Of a DNA stretch of 64,000 nt, positions 1-9,905 are shown one piece after another (position 1 is the stretch's first letter; every line of letters begins with the position of its first letter). The stretch covers positions 4,404,501 to 4,468,500 of the forward strand of contig NC_092317.1 in the NCBI RefSeq assembly GCF_036785885.1, in the 5' to 3' direction. Made by a program: the position numbers and the translations under genes. Below the pieces are notes generated by a model, which was given only the letters and a program-made list of their open reading frames with translations, ran no database searches and had not been told where the DNA came from. Source of the DNA: Coffea arabica. Taxonomy: Eukaryota > Streptophyta > Magnoliopsida > Gentianales > Rubiaceae.

Positions 1-1715
1 CGACCAGCATGCTGTGAGAATAGCTCAAGGTCCTTTGCCAACTGTTCTGCATTTCAGGAAATACTCCATTTTTAGTTCAAACTTCAACAACTGCAAGAAA
101 CCTTTTTGTCAGCAAAGGCTAAGGGTTGCATATGCAAGATGTGATCTTTAATCAATATTGGTGCTTTCAATTCAGGAATGTCAGACTAACTAGCATACAT
201 CTTACCCTCTCTGCAGGAACAAAATGCGAGCAGCGAGTAAAACTAGTTTTGTTATGGAAACTTGAAATTTGTAAATATTTTGATCCACTTAATATCCTAG
301 TTTAAATTGGCTGAATACAGGGATGCAAATTCGCTGGTGTCGCATCATTTTAATACATTTCGCAGTGTCAAAAAACATTGTAGAAGATGAATTAGGGGAG
401 AAGAAAATGGGGTTGATTAAGGAACAAGCTACAACACCAGATCTCATCCACTCTCATGGTCATCATATTGTTTTCCATCAAAAATTCATGCCAAGAGCAA
501 AGCTGAAAGCTGGAATAGCTAGACATGAAATACAGATTTCATGTTTCATGGAAAAGCTGAAGAACTTAGAAACACATAAAAATCAAACCAAGATGGCCAA
601 CAATTAGATAGAGTTCAAGTCTACCTCTATCAGTTAATAAGCAGCTTCAGATGCAATTGTTGCAGAAAATTAGATGTTAAGAATATTATACAGATTATAA
701 GTTGGTGATCCTTGTCATCCATCTGAAATGAACAGAATTATCCTAAACCTAATCTTCCAGACAGACCAATTGACCATGATGCAAAATTATCGAGAATCGG
801 TCTTTGGGAGCTGCTACTTTTTGTGTCCTAATACATTGAGCCTCCTTGCTCTTGCCTTTCATCATCTCCACACCCCAAAGATGAGCACATTCCCATACTG
901 GATACATGCTGAACTAAATTGGTTATGGACCAAACTTTCAGTCAAGACGACTTCACATTTGAGATTATCTTGATTAAGTTGAAATAATCAAGTTGACTTA
1001 ATCAAGATAATCTCAAAAGAAGATAAGTCAAGATGAAATAATGTGATTTTAGGAGCTCTATACAATAAACCACTTCCTGCTGAGACAGTTCCACAGCTCA
1101 ATAGCCCATTCTGTGCAATCATAGACTGGAAATCCTCTACTATCAGTTATTTGACTATAATCCAAATTCCAAATGGTAACCAAATGCAGAGAGAAAATAC
1201 ACAGAATTGCAGTAAGATGACTAGAATCAAACAGCCTAACAAAACCCAATGAAAATAGTATCTTTCAAGCCCACCAGAAAAAGGGAAAAAAATCAAGCAC
1301 GCATTTTGGACGACGAATTTATCAAAGTTGCTCATTTCCATTATTCCTTTTTTTTTGGGCCTCCAAATAACAGGTAACCATATATAATTTTATTTAAAAC
1401 TCTAATACAAGCTTAATACACAGAGAACCTTAGGGAGAAAAATATTACCGGCATATTTGAAGGCTAGATCGGAAATACAAGCCATGATCGGTTGCGAAAC
1501 TTCCATCCCATTCTTTTTTGCTGCTCAAAAAATTTCGAATATGAGATGATTTTACATAATATTATGCAATCAAGTATCCAAAAGCTAATTAAAATACCTT
1601 CGGCTTCAGCAATGGAGATAGTGCAGAGTCGAAATCGATCTCTTAAGATCTCATTGACTGCTTCTTCTTCATCTCTATCCATTTCGCTTTCATTTTCTCC
1701 GGTTCCTCTTTCCAT
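1..1715 (-). CDS. MHF1: CENP-S/MHF1 histone-fold protein, 5' part (three exons, cut by window edge)
   Basis: Exons read on the minus strand are 1598-1715, 1449-1520 and 1-46; the rest lies outside the window. Phases close: GCC GAA G joins CA AAA AAG, and GCC G joins AA CAG. The product runs MERGTGENESEMDRDEEE, then RDRFRLCTISIAEAEAKKNG, then PIMACISDLAFKYAEQLAKD and LELFSQHAGR. This is the histone-fold alpha1 to alpha2 region of CENP-S (MHF1), which pairs with MHF2/CENP-X and acts with FANCM at stalled forks and in limiting meiotic crossovers. Introns are 1598/1520 (77 bp) and 1448/47 (1402 bp), both GT-AG. The ATG at 1715 is the first in frame with the conserved segment; a second at 1679 (MDRDEEE) is an alternative start. 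The family identification is from memory of the motif, but it fits over all three exons. Confidence 0.85.
958..1017. repeat. Perfect 22-bp inverted repeat (hairpin) in MHF1 intron 2
   Basis: The arm at 958-979 is the exact reverse complement of 996-1017, separated by a 16-base loop. The arm holds GAGATTATCTTGATTAAGT. It sits in the 1.4-kb intron of the MHF1 gene. It may be a decayed small transposon or a foldback sequence. I recognise no known miRNA in it. Confidence 0.85.
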
Positions 1716-3533
1716 TTTCGACCAATTCAGAAATTTGTTATCTAGGGTTGCTTTTTTTTTTTTTTGGTTTGGGGTGGGAATTTTTTTTGGGGCCAAATTG
1801 GCCGGAATCAGCACAAAATGCGCGGGAAAAATGAAGGGAGCGCCACGTTTGAAGCAGCTTGGTTTGTTTGTGATGGGCCTAGGCCTTCTGGGCTTCAGTT
1901 CCCAACAGTGAACAAACTTTTCAATGGCCCGTAAGCAGCATGCTTAGTCAATCTACTCTTAAATTTTTGGACAAGATTTTTTTTAAAAAAATAATGGTTA
2001 ATAAAACAAATGGTAGAACTGTAAATAACAAAAAATTGAGTCCAAATAACATTTCTCTATAGGATAAAGTGATTAAATTTAAAATTTTTTTAAAAAACAT
2101 AAAAGTTAAAGCATCAAAATTGAGCTTTAGTTAAAAGTGTTTTTTACACCAAAAGCTCCATTTCTAATTTTATGGAATGATGTTTATCAAAGCGTTTCAA
2201 AAATACTTTTAACATCCAAAAGTGCTTTTTAACTGAAAGCACCGCAACCCCAAACAGGTCCTAATTATTGTTAATAGTGATTCTAAGTAATGATACTCTC
2301 TATGTATACTAACGTCAAAATAATGTCAGCCCATATAAGATCAACTCTTTTGTAAATCATCTTGGACATTATTCACGTCTCTTTTTTCCTACTCATTAAT
2401 TTTTTCAAGGCCTCTCATCTCATGGTAGGTAAACAACAGAGAAATTGAGATTGAAACTGGCAACTTCAAAAAATCACAACTGATGCTACACAAAATCAAG
2501 AACTTATCATGAGGTGGGTGGATTTAGCATATTGTGTTCAGTGAACGCATTGCATTGATGAGAATAGATCACATATCCTAGAAAAATCTGACGTTGACTC
2601 AATGGTAAAATCTTTTCGCGATTACTGATCTGTATCAGTGGAAGATCATGTAACTGAAGAAGCCTTGGCCAAGAAAACAGAAACGTTTACAGAATTTTGG
2701 GTATTGAATCATTAATATAGAGCTTGACAGCTATATTTTGACATGCTTCATTGAAGATCCCATAATATTGAAGATTCGCCAGTCTGTGGAGATTGTTTAC
2801 TTGTGCTGTTAGATAATCAATTCTTTGATTCTACAGTGCTTATTTCTGAATTTAGGAACAAGATAGACATAGGAAATTCAGCACATCCAACCTATTTCCT
2901 GCAAATTTCATGATAGAGATCGTCAGATACAATTGTTAGCTCATCAAGTGCGGAAAGCAAAGAGAATCACAATAAAGAACGTCATTCAAGATAAACACTA
3001 ATATTATATACACCCTAATACTTCTTAAAAAAGAGAGAGAGAGAATTTATACCATTTACTACTATTTATTTAGTCCTCAACTCCTGCAACAGGTAATGTT
3101 TCATTAAATGGGAAGCTGATATTATTGCTTCTGTTGCAATATAAGAATCTTAATATGCTAAAGCTAAACTATCTGGAAAATTATATAGTTAAAGAAAGGA
3201 CATGCCACTTTACTTCTCAACGACAAAATTATATGGTACTAAGCAATTGAAAGGACAAAATATACATCCCAACATGGTTATGCCATTTAGGAGCTTAAGA
3301 AGATATTGACTAGTTGTTTGAGGAAATTGTGCCTCCAGTGAACATCTTGGTGCTCAAACAAGGAAAAAATCAAAGAACTTTTGAATTGAATGCATTCTAA
3401 AGAAGTATTAGCCCATGTTTTTGTAGTCAATAGCTGAGAGATGGGAAAAACACATATAAGAAGAACGTGGGAAATTAGGCTCCAAAACTTGTGCACCAGT
3501 CCAGTATTTCCTGAGTCTAGCTGTTAAAAGTAC
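1716..3533. other. Intergenic, shared 5' region of MHF1 (-) and the trihelix gene (+)
   Basis: AT-rich spacer between two divergent genes, so it should hold both promoters. No supported coding exon is seen. A transposon-like tail ends near 2262 (separate entry). A short GA run lies at about 3031-3043. The remaining ORFs are short and lack recognisable domains. Confidence 0.6.
1960..2262. mobile_element. Possible MITE remnant ending in a CCAAACAGGTCC terminus
   Basis: The right edge reads AAAGCACCGCAACCCCAAACAGGTCC. Its reverse complement begins GGACCTGTTTGGGGTTGCGG, a terminus style common in plant MITEs. The interior has AT-rich runs and the repeated phrase AAAAGTG. I could not find a matching left terminus or target duplication, so the left boundary is approximate and the class is undetermined. 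Confidence 0.35.
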
Positions 3534-5129
3534 ATGGCTCCTGGACCAAATGACAGGCTTGAAAAAGCCACTTCCTCAGCTAGTGTACTTGATGAAGAGC
3601 ACCAAGCTGTTGAAAGGACCAATAGCGAAAATAAATCAACAAGACACCCTCGGTGGACCAAGCAAGAAACACTAATCCTCATTGAAGGGAAAAATATTGC
3701 AGAGAGAGTCAAGGAAGGAAGGGCCGCAGATCCAGCTCCATCTTTGTTACGGGTCAGCATGAACCCAAATGGGACTCTGTCTCATCGTACTGCAGATTGC
3801 ATGGGGTGAACAGAGGGCCGGTCCAGTGCCGAAAGCGATGGAGTAATCTTGTTAGCGACTTCAAGAAAATAAGAACATGGGAGTCACAGGTAAAAGAAGA
3901 AGGTGAATCGTTTTGGATGATGAGAAATGATTTGAGGCGGGAGAAAAAACTTCCAGGTCACTTTGATAGAGAAGTCCATGCTGTCCTCAATGGAAACTCC
4001 TATCAAGCTGTAATGGGAATGAGTGTAGATGGAAGAGAGGCTGTTGGGACATGTGTAGCAGATACTGAGGATGAGGATGAGGAGGATGTTAACAGGGGGA
4101 TAGAAACGGGGGTAGTCTTTGATAGTGGTACTCATGCCAGACCAGAAACTCTAATTTCACATCTTGAGAAGTGCGCTCAGGGGAAAATTTTCAGGGGTCC
4201 AAACGTACAAGTTGCAAGAGAAAGTCCAAGAAGCAATTCCCCTGCTCCAATGCCTCTATCAGGTTTGATACATGCTCAAGTATCCTTTCATCCAAGACTT
4301 CAGCAAGCAACCAACTTGGTTGATTGTTCAAAACTGCCGCCCACTTCCTTTTATTTATTATTCTACACCTTCAAAAGATATACAGTATAGGTTTGGTTAG
4401 CTCATTCAACTATATATGTCACTGTTAGACTTATCTTTCTCTAGAGGATGCTTATAAAGTTAAAATCTGATCTGCAAATTGAATCTCTCCGAGTAAATCT
4501 TCTGTTTTGCTTTCAATCACTGAGTGAGTCTTACACGAAAATAGTTCTTTTCCCTTGAAACTGTTATGCTAACAATTGCCTCTTAAAGCAGAGAAGCATT
4601 GTCAACACTTTCATCAGCCATACTCCAACCAAGGTAAACCTAGATATCTTCATCCCATTATGTCATTTATTATTAACCACACAGAAGAGGGATGACATGC
4701 TATTATTTCTCCATATTCAAAAAATTCATGCTGTCACTATGAACTCGTAATATTAGTCAGAATTTGTATATCTAGTCTAGTTAATCAATGATGAAAATTT
4801 TTCAGTTGCCTAGCATTTGTTTAACTAGCTTGTGACCCTTAGGTCCAGCAAAAGGAAAACAGCCAGGCCCACATTTCTGGACAAGAAGAGTCTCTCAGGA
4901 GGATGTGAAGAGAAGAAGACTATCCTTGGATAAATGTGAAGATTTCAACCTCAGTCAGCACTTGATCAAGGTTTTGGAAAGAAACAATCGTGTACTAAAT
5001 GCACAACTGGAAACCCAAAGAATGAACTCACAGTTAGACAGAGAGCAGCAGAAGGCCCACACTGATATACTAAGTTCTGCTCTCAGTAAGATTTGCGATG
5101 CTTTTTCAAGAATTGCAGATAAGTTTTGA
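3534..5129 (+). CDS. Trihelix (ASR3-like) transcription factor, reading frame broken
   Basis: Exon 1 is 3534-4262 and exon 2 is 4843-5129. The junction TCA G/GT CCA is in phase, with a GT donor at 4263 and an AG acceptor at 4841-4842. The ATG at 3534 opens RHPRWTKQETLILIEGKNIA, the first helix of a trihelix DNA-binding domain. The domain continues WDSVSSYCRLHGVNRGPVQC then RKRWSNLVSDFKKI, but in another frame. The first frame stops at 3807; the second is open from before 3700 through 4262. The switch lies near GGAAGGAAGGGCC (3714-3725), as if one base were missing. Later parts are FWMMRNDLRREKKLPGHFDR, an acidic stretch near 4065-4090, and a C-terminal helix (KVLERNNRVLNAQLETQRMN) likely to be a coiled coil. 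Members bind GT elements in nuclear promoters. The break could be a pseudogene mutation, an allele or a sequencing error. Confidence 0.85.
4263..4842 (+). other. Intron of the trihelix gene
   Basis: 580-bp GT-AG intron, donor CAG/GTTTGATA and acceptor CCTTAG/GTCC. It is AT-rich and contains nothing else I can support. Confidence 0.8.
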
Positions 5130-5796
5130 CAAAGGAAGATAATACATGTTCTTTGCAGCACCAGTTTTTACCCCAGCATTCAACCTATGGATAGAGAATT
5201 TATTATCCTTGTGTAGTAGCAATTAGATTCCTTTACTTCCCTAACATATCAAAAGTTGCTCTAGCATTTTAATGGTATTTAATTCTCTGATGTAAAATCC
5301 TTGACTACCCAGGTCATTTCCCAGTAATGATTTGATTTTTTTTTTTCCATTAAACAGCCTTATGGTAGCATTCTGGGTCTTAATCGGAAAGCTCATACAA
5401 AGAGCACACATCAAAGTATGAATTCCATAGTAGGTCATTGTCACTTCGTCTTCATCTTCCTGCAGAAAATAACGAACCACGAAAGGGGAACCAGAATCAA
5501 GCATTATTTTGATGTCAAAAACCATACTAAAGAAAATGCAAACGTATATACAGCTTCAAATCACCAAGTGATGACATCTACATTCAATTATAGTCCAATG
5601 CTTTAACAAACAAAAATTGTTGAAGTTACAGTTGATACCTGATCATCAAATCTAATATACATGGTCTAGGAGGAAACAAAAAGAGACAAACAACATATGG
5701 AAATTAGAGCTCTAAAAAACTTCTGGGAGTCTCCTAATATCTAGCCGTTCAGAAGAGGAAGAAGGCAAAAATTCAGCTCTAACCTCTTGTTATGCA
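5130..5796. other. Tail-to-tail spacer between the trihelix gene and CHLM
   Basis: 667 bp holding the 3' UTRs of two convergent genes. Short ORFs on both strands here show no family resemblance. No repeat or RNA gene is seen. Confidence 0.6.
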
Positions 5797-7424
5797 CTAG
5801 GCAGGAACAGCCTCCACAAGCTTTGCAAAATAAAATTGTGTTGTAACTAAAGCTCTCTTCCTTATTTTCCAGCCAACTTTCTGCAAAGCCCTCTCGACAT
5901 CAGCCTCTGCATGAAGATATGCCCTTGTAGCCTTTGAAGGTCCAGGGAACAATTCTCCAATTCTCTTCAACAGATCATAGTAAAATGTCTTGGGAGCAAA
6001 ACTAAGAATCAACCGATTCTTGGCTAATGAAGCAAGATGAGCAATCATGGCGTCTGCCTTACTTTGTGGATAATGTATCAAAACATCTAAGCAGACTACC
6101 GTGTCATACTTGCCATCTAAGCTTTCTAAGTCCTTCACTTCAAATTTTGGCATAACTGGTGCCGGTGATACCTCATCTTTACCTTTCAACAGCTCTGCTT
6201 CCGCCTGTACCAACCATGGCTATCAAAGCTAAAATCTTATAGATCCCACACACTAGTATGGAGGTAAGAGTTTTACTTAATTAGACAATTGAAGATTATT
6301 CTTCTAAGTGCTAGCAAATAGGACTGCCCTTTTTTTTTTTTTTTAAAAAAAAGGGCATTTTATCTGTACAGCGTCTTATCGATTGGATAGTTTATAGTGA
6401 AATCTTTTGGGGTCTATAACTAAACCAAAGGACTACATGAGTAAACTATAGACAGGTGGCATTGTTGATTTAAGTTATTGTAGCCAGTAACAGGGAACAT
6501 CAGATAGAGAGAAGAGACTAGAGGGGAAAACGGACATTTTCTATAATTATATAAAAAAGAATCATGATTAGTACAAGGCACAATATTAGGACTTAGGGAT
6601 GTGAATTTACCCTATTCCGGACCTTCATTCTTTTCCACTCTTTTTAATTGGTTATAAAAATTTCAGCTTTTCATCAAGATGACTACTCATTGTTAGCATT
6701 TTAAGCAGCTAATTATCGCCAAAGAACGCATTTTTACTGAATTTTTACGAAAAAACTAGAAAAAGAAATTGTAAAGCATGCCCCCAAGAAATAGGGGAAA
6801 AAAATAGTTGCTTTAGCTGATCAATGCAATTAACCAATTAGCAAGATGATTAGTAGTAAGGCTCACCTGCTTCTGAGCTTCAGCAACCATAGCAGCCGAA
6901 ATATCGCTAGCCAAAACAACGGCCCCTTCCTTCGCCAAGGGAATAGCCAACGACCCGGTCCCACACCCGGCATCACAAACAGTAACTCCCCGCAAAGACC
7001 CTTCATCCATCAACATTTTCAAAGCATTTTCCACTGTTTTGGAATGCCCAACTCGAATATCCAATTGAACCTTATTCACATCGTCCGTGTCCCCATAAAT
7101 CTTCTTCCACCTCTGAAACCCATTATTGTTAAAGTACTCCTTAACAACCTCCTTATCCCCACCGCCAACCTCCTCCGCCTGCATTTTCCGCCGCCGTTCC
7201 GGGTCAGCCAGAGAGAGCACCGCAGCAAGTGCTGCCACTGACCCGCCACCAATGACGGCGACTGTGGTTCCGTCTAAGGTAGGAGCCATCGAGACAACGT
7301 CGGTTGCCGTGGATAGTGGCGGAATGGCAGCAAATGTGAAGGATTTTCGGTGAGGTTTGGTGGGGTTTAGGGTGGGGTTCGGGGTGAAAGAGACAGGGGA
7401 GAAAAGGGCTGAGGAGAAAGCCAT
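5797..7424 (-). CDS. CHLM: Magnesium-protoporphyrin IX methyltransferase, chloroplastic
   Basis: Two exons on the minus strand, 6867-7424 and 5797-6204, give 321 residues, close to the usual length of about 310-320. The intron 6205-6866 is GT-AG and the junction is in phase 0 (AEAQKQ/AEAELL). The enzyme transfers a methyl group from S-adenosylmethionine to the ring C propionate of Mg-protoporphyrin IX, the step after Mg chelatase in chlorophyll synthesis (EC 2.1.1.11). Residues 1 to about 40 are rich in Ser, Thr and Pro with few acids, a chloroplast transit peptide. A hydrophobic stretch follows at about 53-72, fitting the known envelope and thylakoid association. The SAM motif VCDAGCGTGSLAIPLA is at 149-164, preceded by GFQRWKKIYGD. 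The C-terminal half has VVCLDVLIHYPQSKADAMI and ILSFAPKTFYYDLLKRIGEL, typical of the family. ATG at 7424 is the first in frame. Confidence 0.97.
6205..6866 (-). other. Single intron of CHLM
   Basis: 662 bp, GT-AG on the minus strand. AT-rich, with a T12A8-type run near 6330-6352. No further feature supported. Confidence 0.85.
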
Positions 7425-7630
7425 TTTAGGGGTCAGTATTAAGGTGGCCGCCGGCCGGAGATAGAGTCCAGTGTGCTAGTTAAAAGGTGAAGCTGTCTCG
7501 TTGGTGATGATGACGATGACGATAATGTAATCTGAAACGGATATGATTTGGCGCCAGTCGTTCTGGTGGGTCCCCTTCTTTTGTATCGGAGGCGGATGGC
7601 TCTTTTTGCCACTTTCTCGATTTAATGAAT
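7425..7630 (-). promoter_or_regulatory. CHLM 5' UTR and proximal promoter
   Basis: About 200 bp between the CHLM ATG and the first base of the Mutator-like insertion. It is more GC-rich than the element. It contains a GATGATGACGATGACGATAA stretch (7505-7524), read on the other strand as TTATC-type boxes. GATA/I-box motifs are typical of light-regulated plant promoters, but no functional element can be proved here. Confidence 0.4.
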
Positions 7631-9111
7631 GGAAAATCGTTTTACTTTTTTCAAATATGGTTACGTTTTTCATGAATATATTTTTATTTCATGTATATCA
7701 AATCGTTATAGTAATTTTTTTAAAAATATTCAAAAAATGCAATCCAACAAGGCCTAACTTTTTCATTTCTTATTTTTAAAAATATAATTTTACGTCTCTT
7801 ATAAATTTATAAATGTCAAATTTAATCCCTATCTAGATTTCTAACTAATTTTTTATTGGAATCCATCACATGCCTGTACGTGATTATTTTTTAAGGGTAA
7901 AATTGTTAAATCAAATTTTACATAATCTCATCCATAGTCTCTCATATGTCACAAAATAAATTATTCTGTTCCTCATGTTTCTCAAAATAAATTTTTTATC
8001 CCTCGTTAACCTTGTGTGTGAATAGTTTTTTTTTAAAAAAAAATCTATGTATATATCTATTTAATTTCACCTGAATACTACGAATAGCATGTAATATATC
8101 TTTATTTGATTTCACCTAAACAGACTAATTGTAATTATACACATGTTATTCAATTAATATATATATATATATGTGTGTGTGTGGGTTTAAAACTAACAAT
8201 TTTTTTTAAACTCATGTATATATTTATTTGATTTCATCATGTGAATTTGTTTAATATTTGTGACCTTTTCTCTTTTGATAATACTTCATTCATTGAGTTG
8301 TATAATCAGGTAATCTAATTAATAGGTCATAATTCAAATTTTATAGTCATGCTAACAAATTGTAATTTATATCTGAAATTTCTACTCGCCATTTTTAGGA
8401 CTAACAGTTGAATTAATTATCTTGTGATTGTTTTAAAATTTGTAAGTGCCAATCACTTACTTCTTTTTATCATACTTTTCCTTTATTTATTTTTTATGTC
8501 CAAATTAATTCCATATAAATACTCGACAATATTTAAAATTAAATCTCTTATTTGTTTTCAATTTTTGAGTAAAAAAAAATGAACATGAGTGAAAAACTAA
8601 CAATTTTTTAAAATTAATGTATATATTTATTTAATTTTACCTTAACAGTATGAATAACATGTAATATATTTCTATTTAGTTTCGCCTAAATAAGCTAATT
8701 GTAATTGTACACATGTTATTCGTATTGTTTAAGTAAAATTAAATAGATACGTACATGACTTAAAAAAACTATTCATACACATGATTAATGAGGGATAAAA
8801 AAATTCATTTTATAAAATGTGAGGGATGAAAAAATTCATTTTGTGAAATATGAGAGACAAAAAAATTTCATTTTTTAAATATGAAAAACTATGAATCGGA
8901 TTATGTAAAATTTGATTTGAAAATTTTACCCTTCAACAATGATCACGTGCAAGTCATGTGATGAATTTCGATCAGAAACTAATCGGAAACCTAAATAGGG
9001 ACTAAATTTGACGAATATAAATTTTTAAGGGATGTAAAATTACACTTCTAAAAGTGAGGGTTGAAAAAAGTTATTTTATCAAATGCGAGGGATATTTTGA
9101 ACGATCTTTCC
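7631..9111. mobile_element. Non-autonomous Mutator-like element with long inverted repeats and 10-bp target duplication
   Basis: The ends are GGAAAATCGTT at 7631 and the inverse AACGATCTTTCC ending at 9111. The flanks TTTAATGAAT (7621-7630) and TCTAATGAAT (9112-9121) match at 9 of 10 positions, a target duplication of the size left by Mutator-like elements. The arms, roughly 7750-8060 and 8750-9090, are imperfect inverted copies. Shared blocks include TCAAATTTAATCCCTAT against ATAGGGACTAAATTTGA, and TCAAATTTTACATAATC against its complement near 8903-8920. The outermost about 120 bp of the left arm are strongly diverged. The 1481 bp hold no transposase ORF. It lies about 200 bp upstream of the CHLM start codon. 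Confidence 0.75.
8057..8735 (+). repeat. Direct repeat inside the Mutator-like element
   Basis: About 8057-8152 and 8623-8730 are similar in the same orientation. Both contain a CATGTAATATAT block, a TTTCxCCTAAA block and TGTACACATGTTATTC-like text. The second copy forms part of the right inverted arm, so one sequence occurs three ways within the element. A TA/TG microsatellite lies at 8157-8182. Confidence 0.6.
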
Positions 9112-9121
9112 TCTAATGAAT

Positions 9122-9528
9122 GACGAGAATTGCTAGGATATAATTTTGATAATTTTTTTCACTCTAACAAATGCTCATATATGTGCAAAAAAAAAAACTC
9201 CTATGATTATTTTTTCTCAAACAAAAAAAAGATAGAACAATAAATACAACAACTAATACAAAGTAAGAAAACAACCCATAGGTAAGGATAATAATAGTAA
9301 TCTAAATTAAGCTACAACTCTCGATAAGAGAATTAAATTTAGAACTTTCTAATTTACTTACCAACTTAAAATTATGGATTTTTTGTGATCAGTGGACACT
9401 ATAAGTTAAGTATTGGGTGGTGATTAAATGTCAAGTGTTAATTTTTTTTTAAAGAGTGGAATTAACCTTGATAAGCCTAAATACAAGAGAAACAATAATG
9501 CAAATAAGTTTCAGATAATAAGCGTATC
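9122..9528. other. AT-rich spacer between two transposon remnants
   Basis: About 400 bp with poly-A and poly-T runs and no coding potential or clear repeat. Confidence 0.6.
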
Positions 9529-9536
9529 ATCTAGAT

Positions 9537-9698
9537 TATGGTTGCAAACAAATTAAACCCCTTTACGAGTTGATTTAGTCAAAACTCAACTTGAGTTTGG
9601 TTAATATCAAACTCGAATCGAGTTCAAGTTAACCAAATTGAGTTGTCAAGCTCCAACCAACTATAGAAAAATTTAACTTATTAACTTGCGAGCTAACT

Positions 9699-9749
<51 letters not shown>

Positions 9750-9897
9750 CTCGAATAGACTCGAACTCGAACTCAATTTGAGATCGAGTTTGAACTCGAG
9801 TATTACGTTAAAAAATTGTCGAGTTTGAACTTGATGAAATTGAGCTGAGCCCAACTCAATTAAGCCGAAAGCTCGATTTAACTCATCTGTAGTCCTA
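9537..9897. mobile_element. hAT-like MITE with perfect 8-bp target duplication
   Basis: A 361-bp insertion. It is flanked on both sides by ATCTAGAT (9529-9536 and 9898-9905), the 8-bp duplication typical of hAT elements. The ends TATGGTTGCAAAC and the inverse TAGGACTACAGAT are degenerate inverted repeats. The interior is dominated by shuffled ACTCGA/GAGTTTGA motifs in both orientations, which let it fold on itself. A (TA)24 microsatellite occupies 9701-9748. No ORF is present, so it would have needed a transposase in trans. Confidence 0.7.
9701..9748. repeat. (TA)24 microsatellite
   Basis: Uninterrupted dinucleotide run of 48 bases inside the hAT-like element, likely length-polymorphic. Confidence 0.95.
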
Positions 9898-9905
9898 ATC
9901 TAGAT

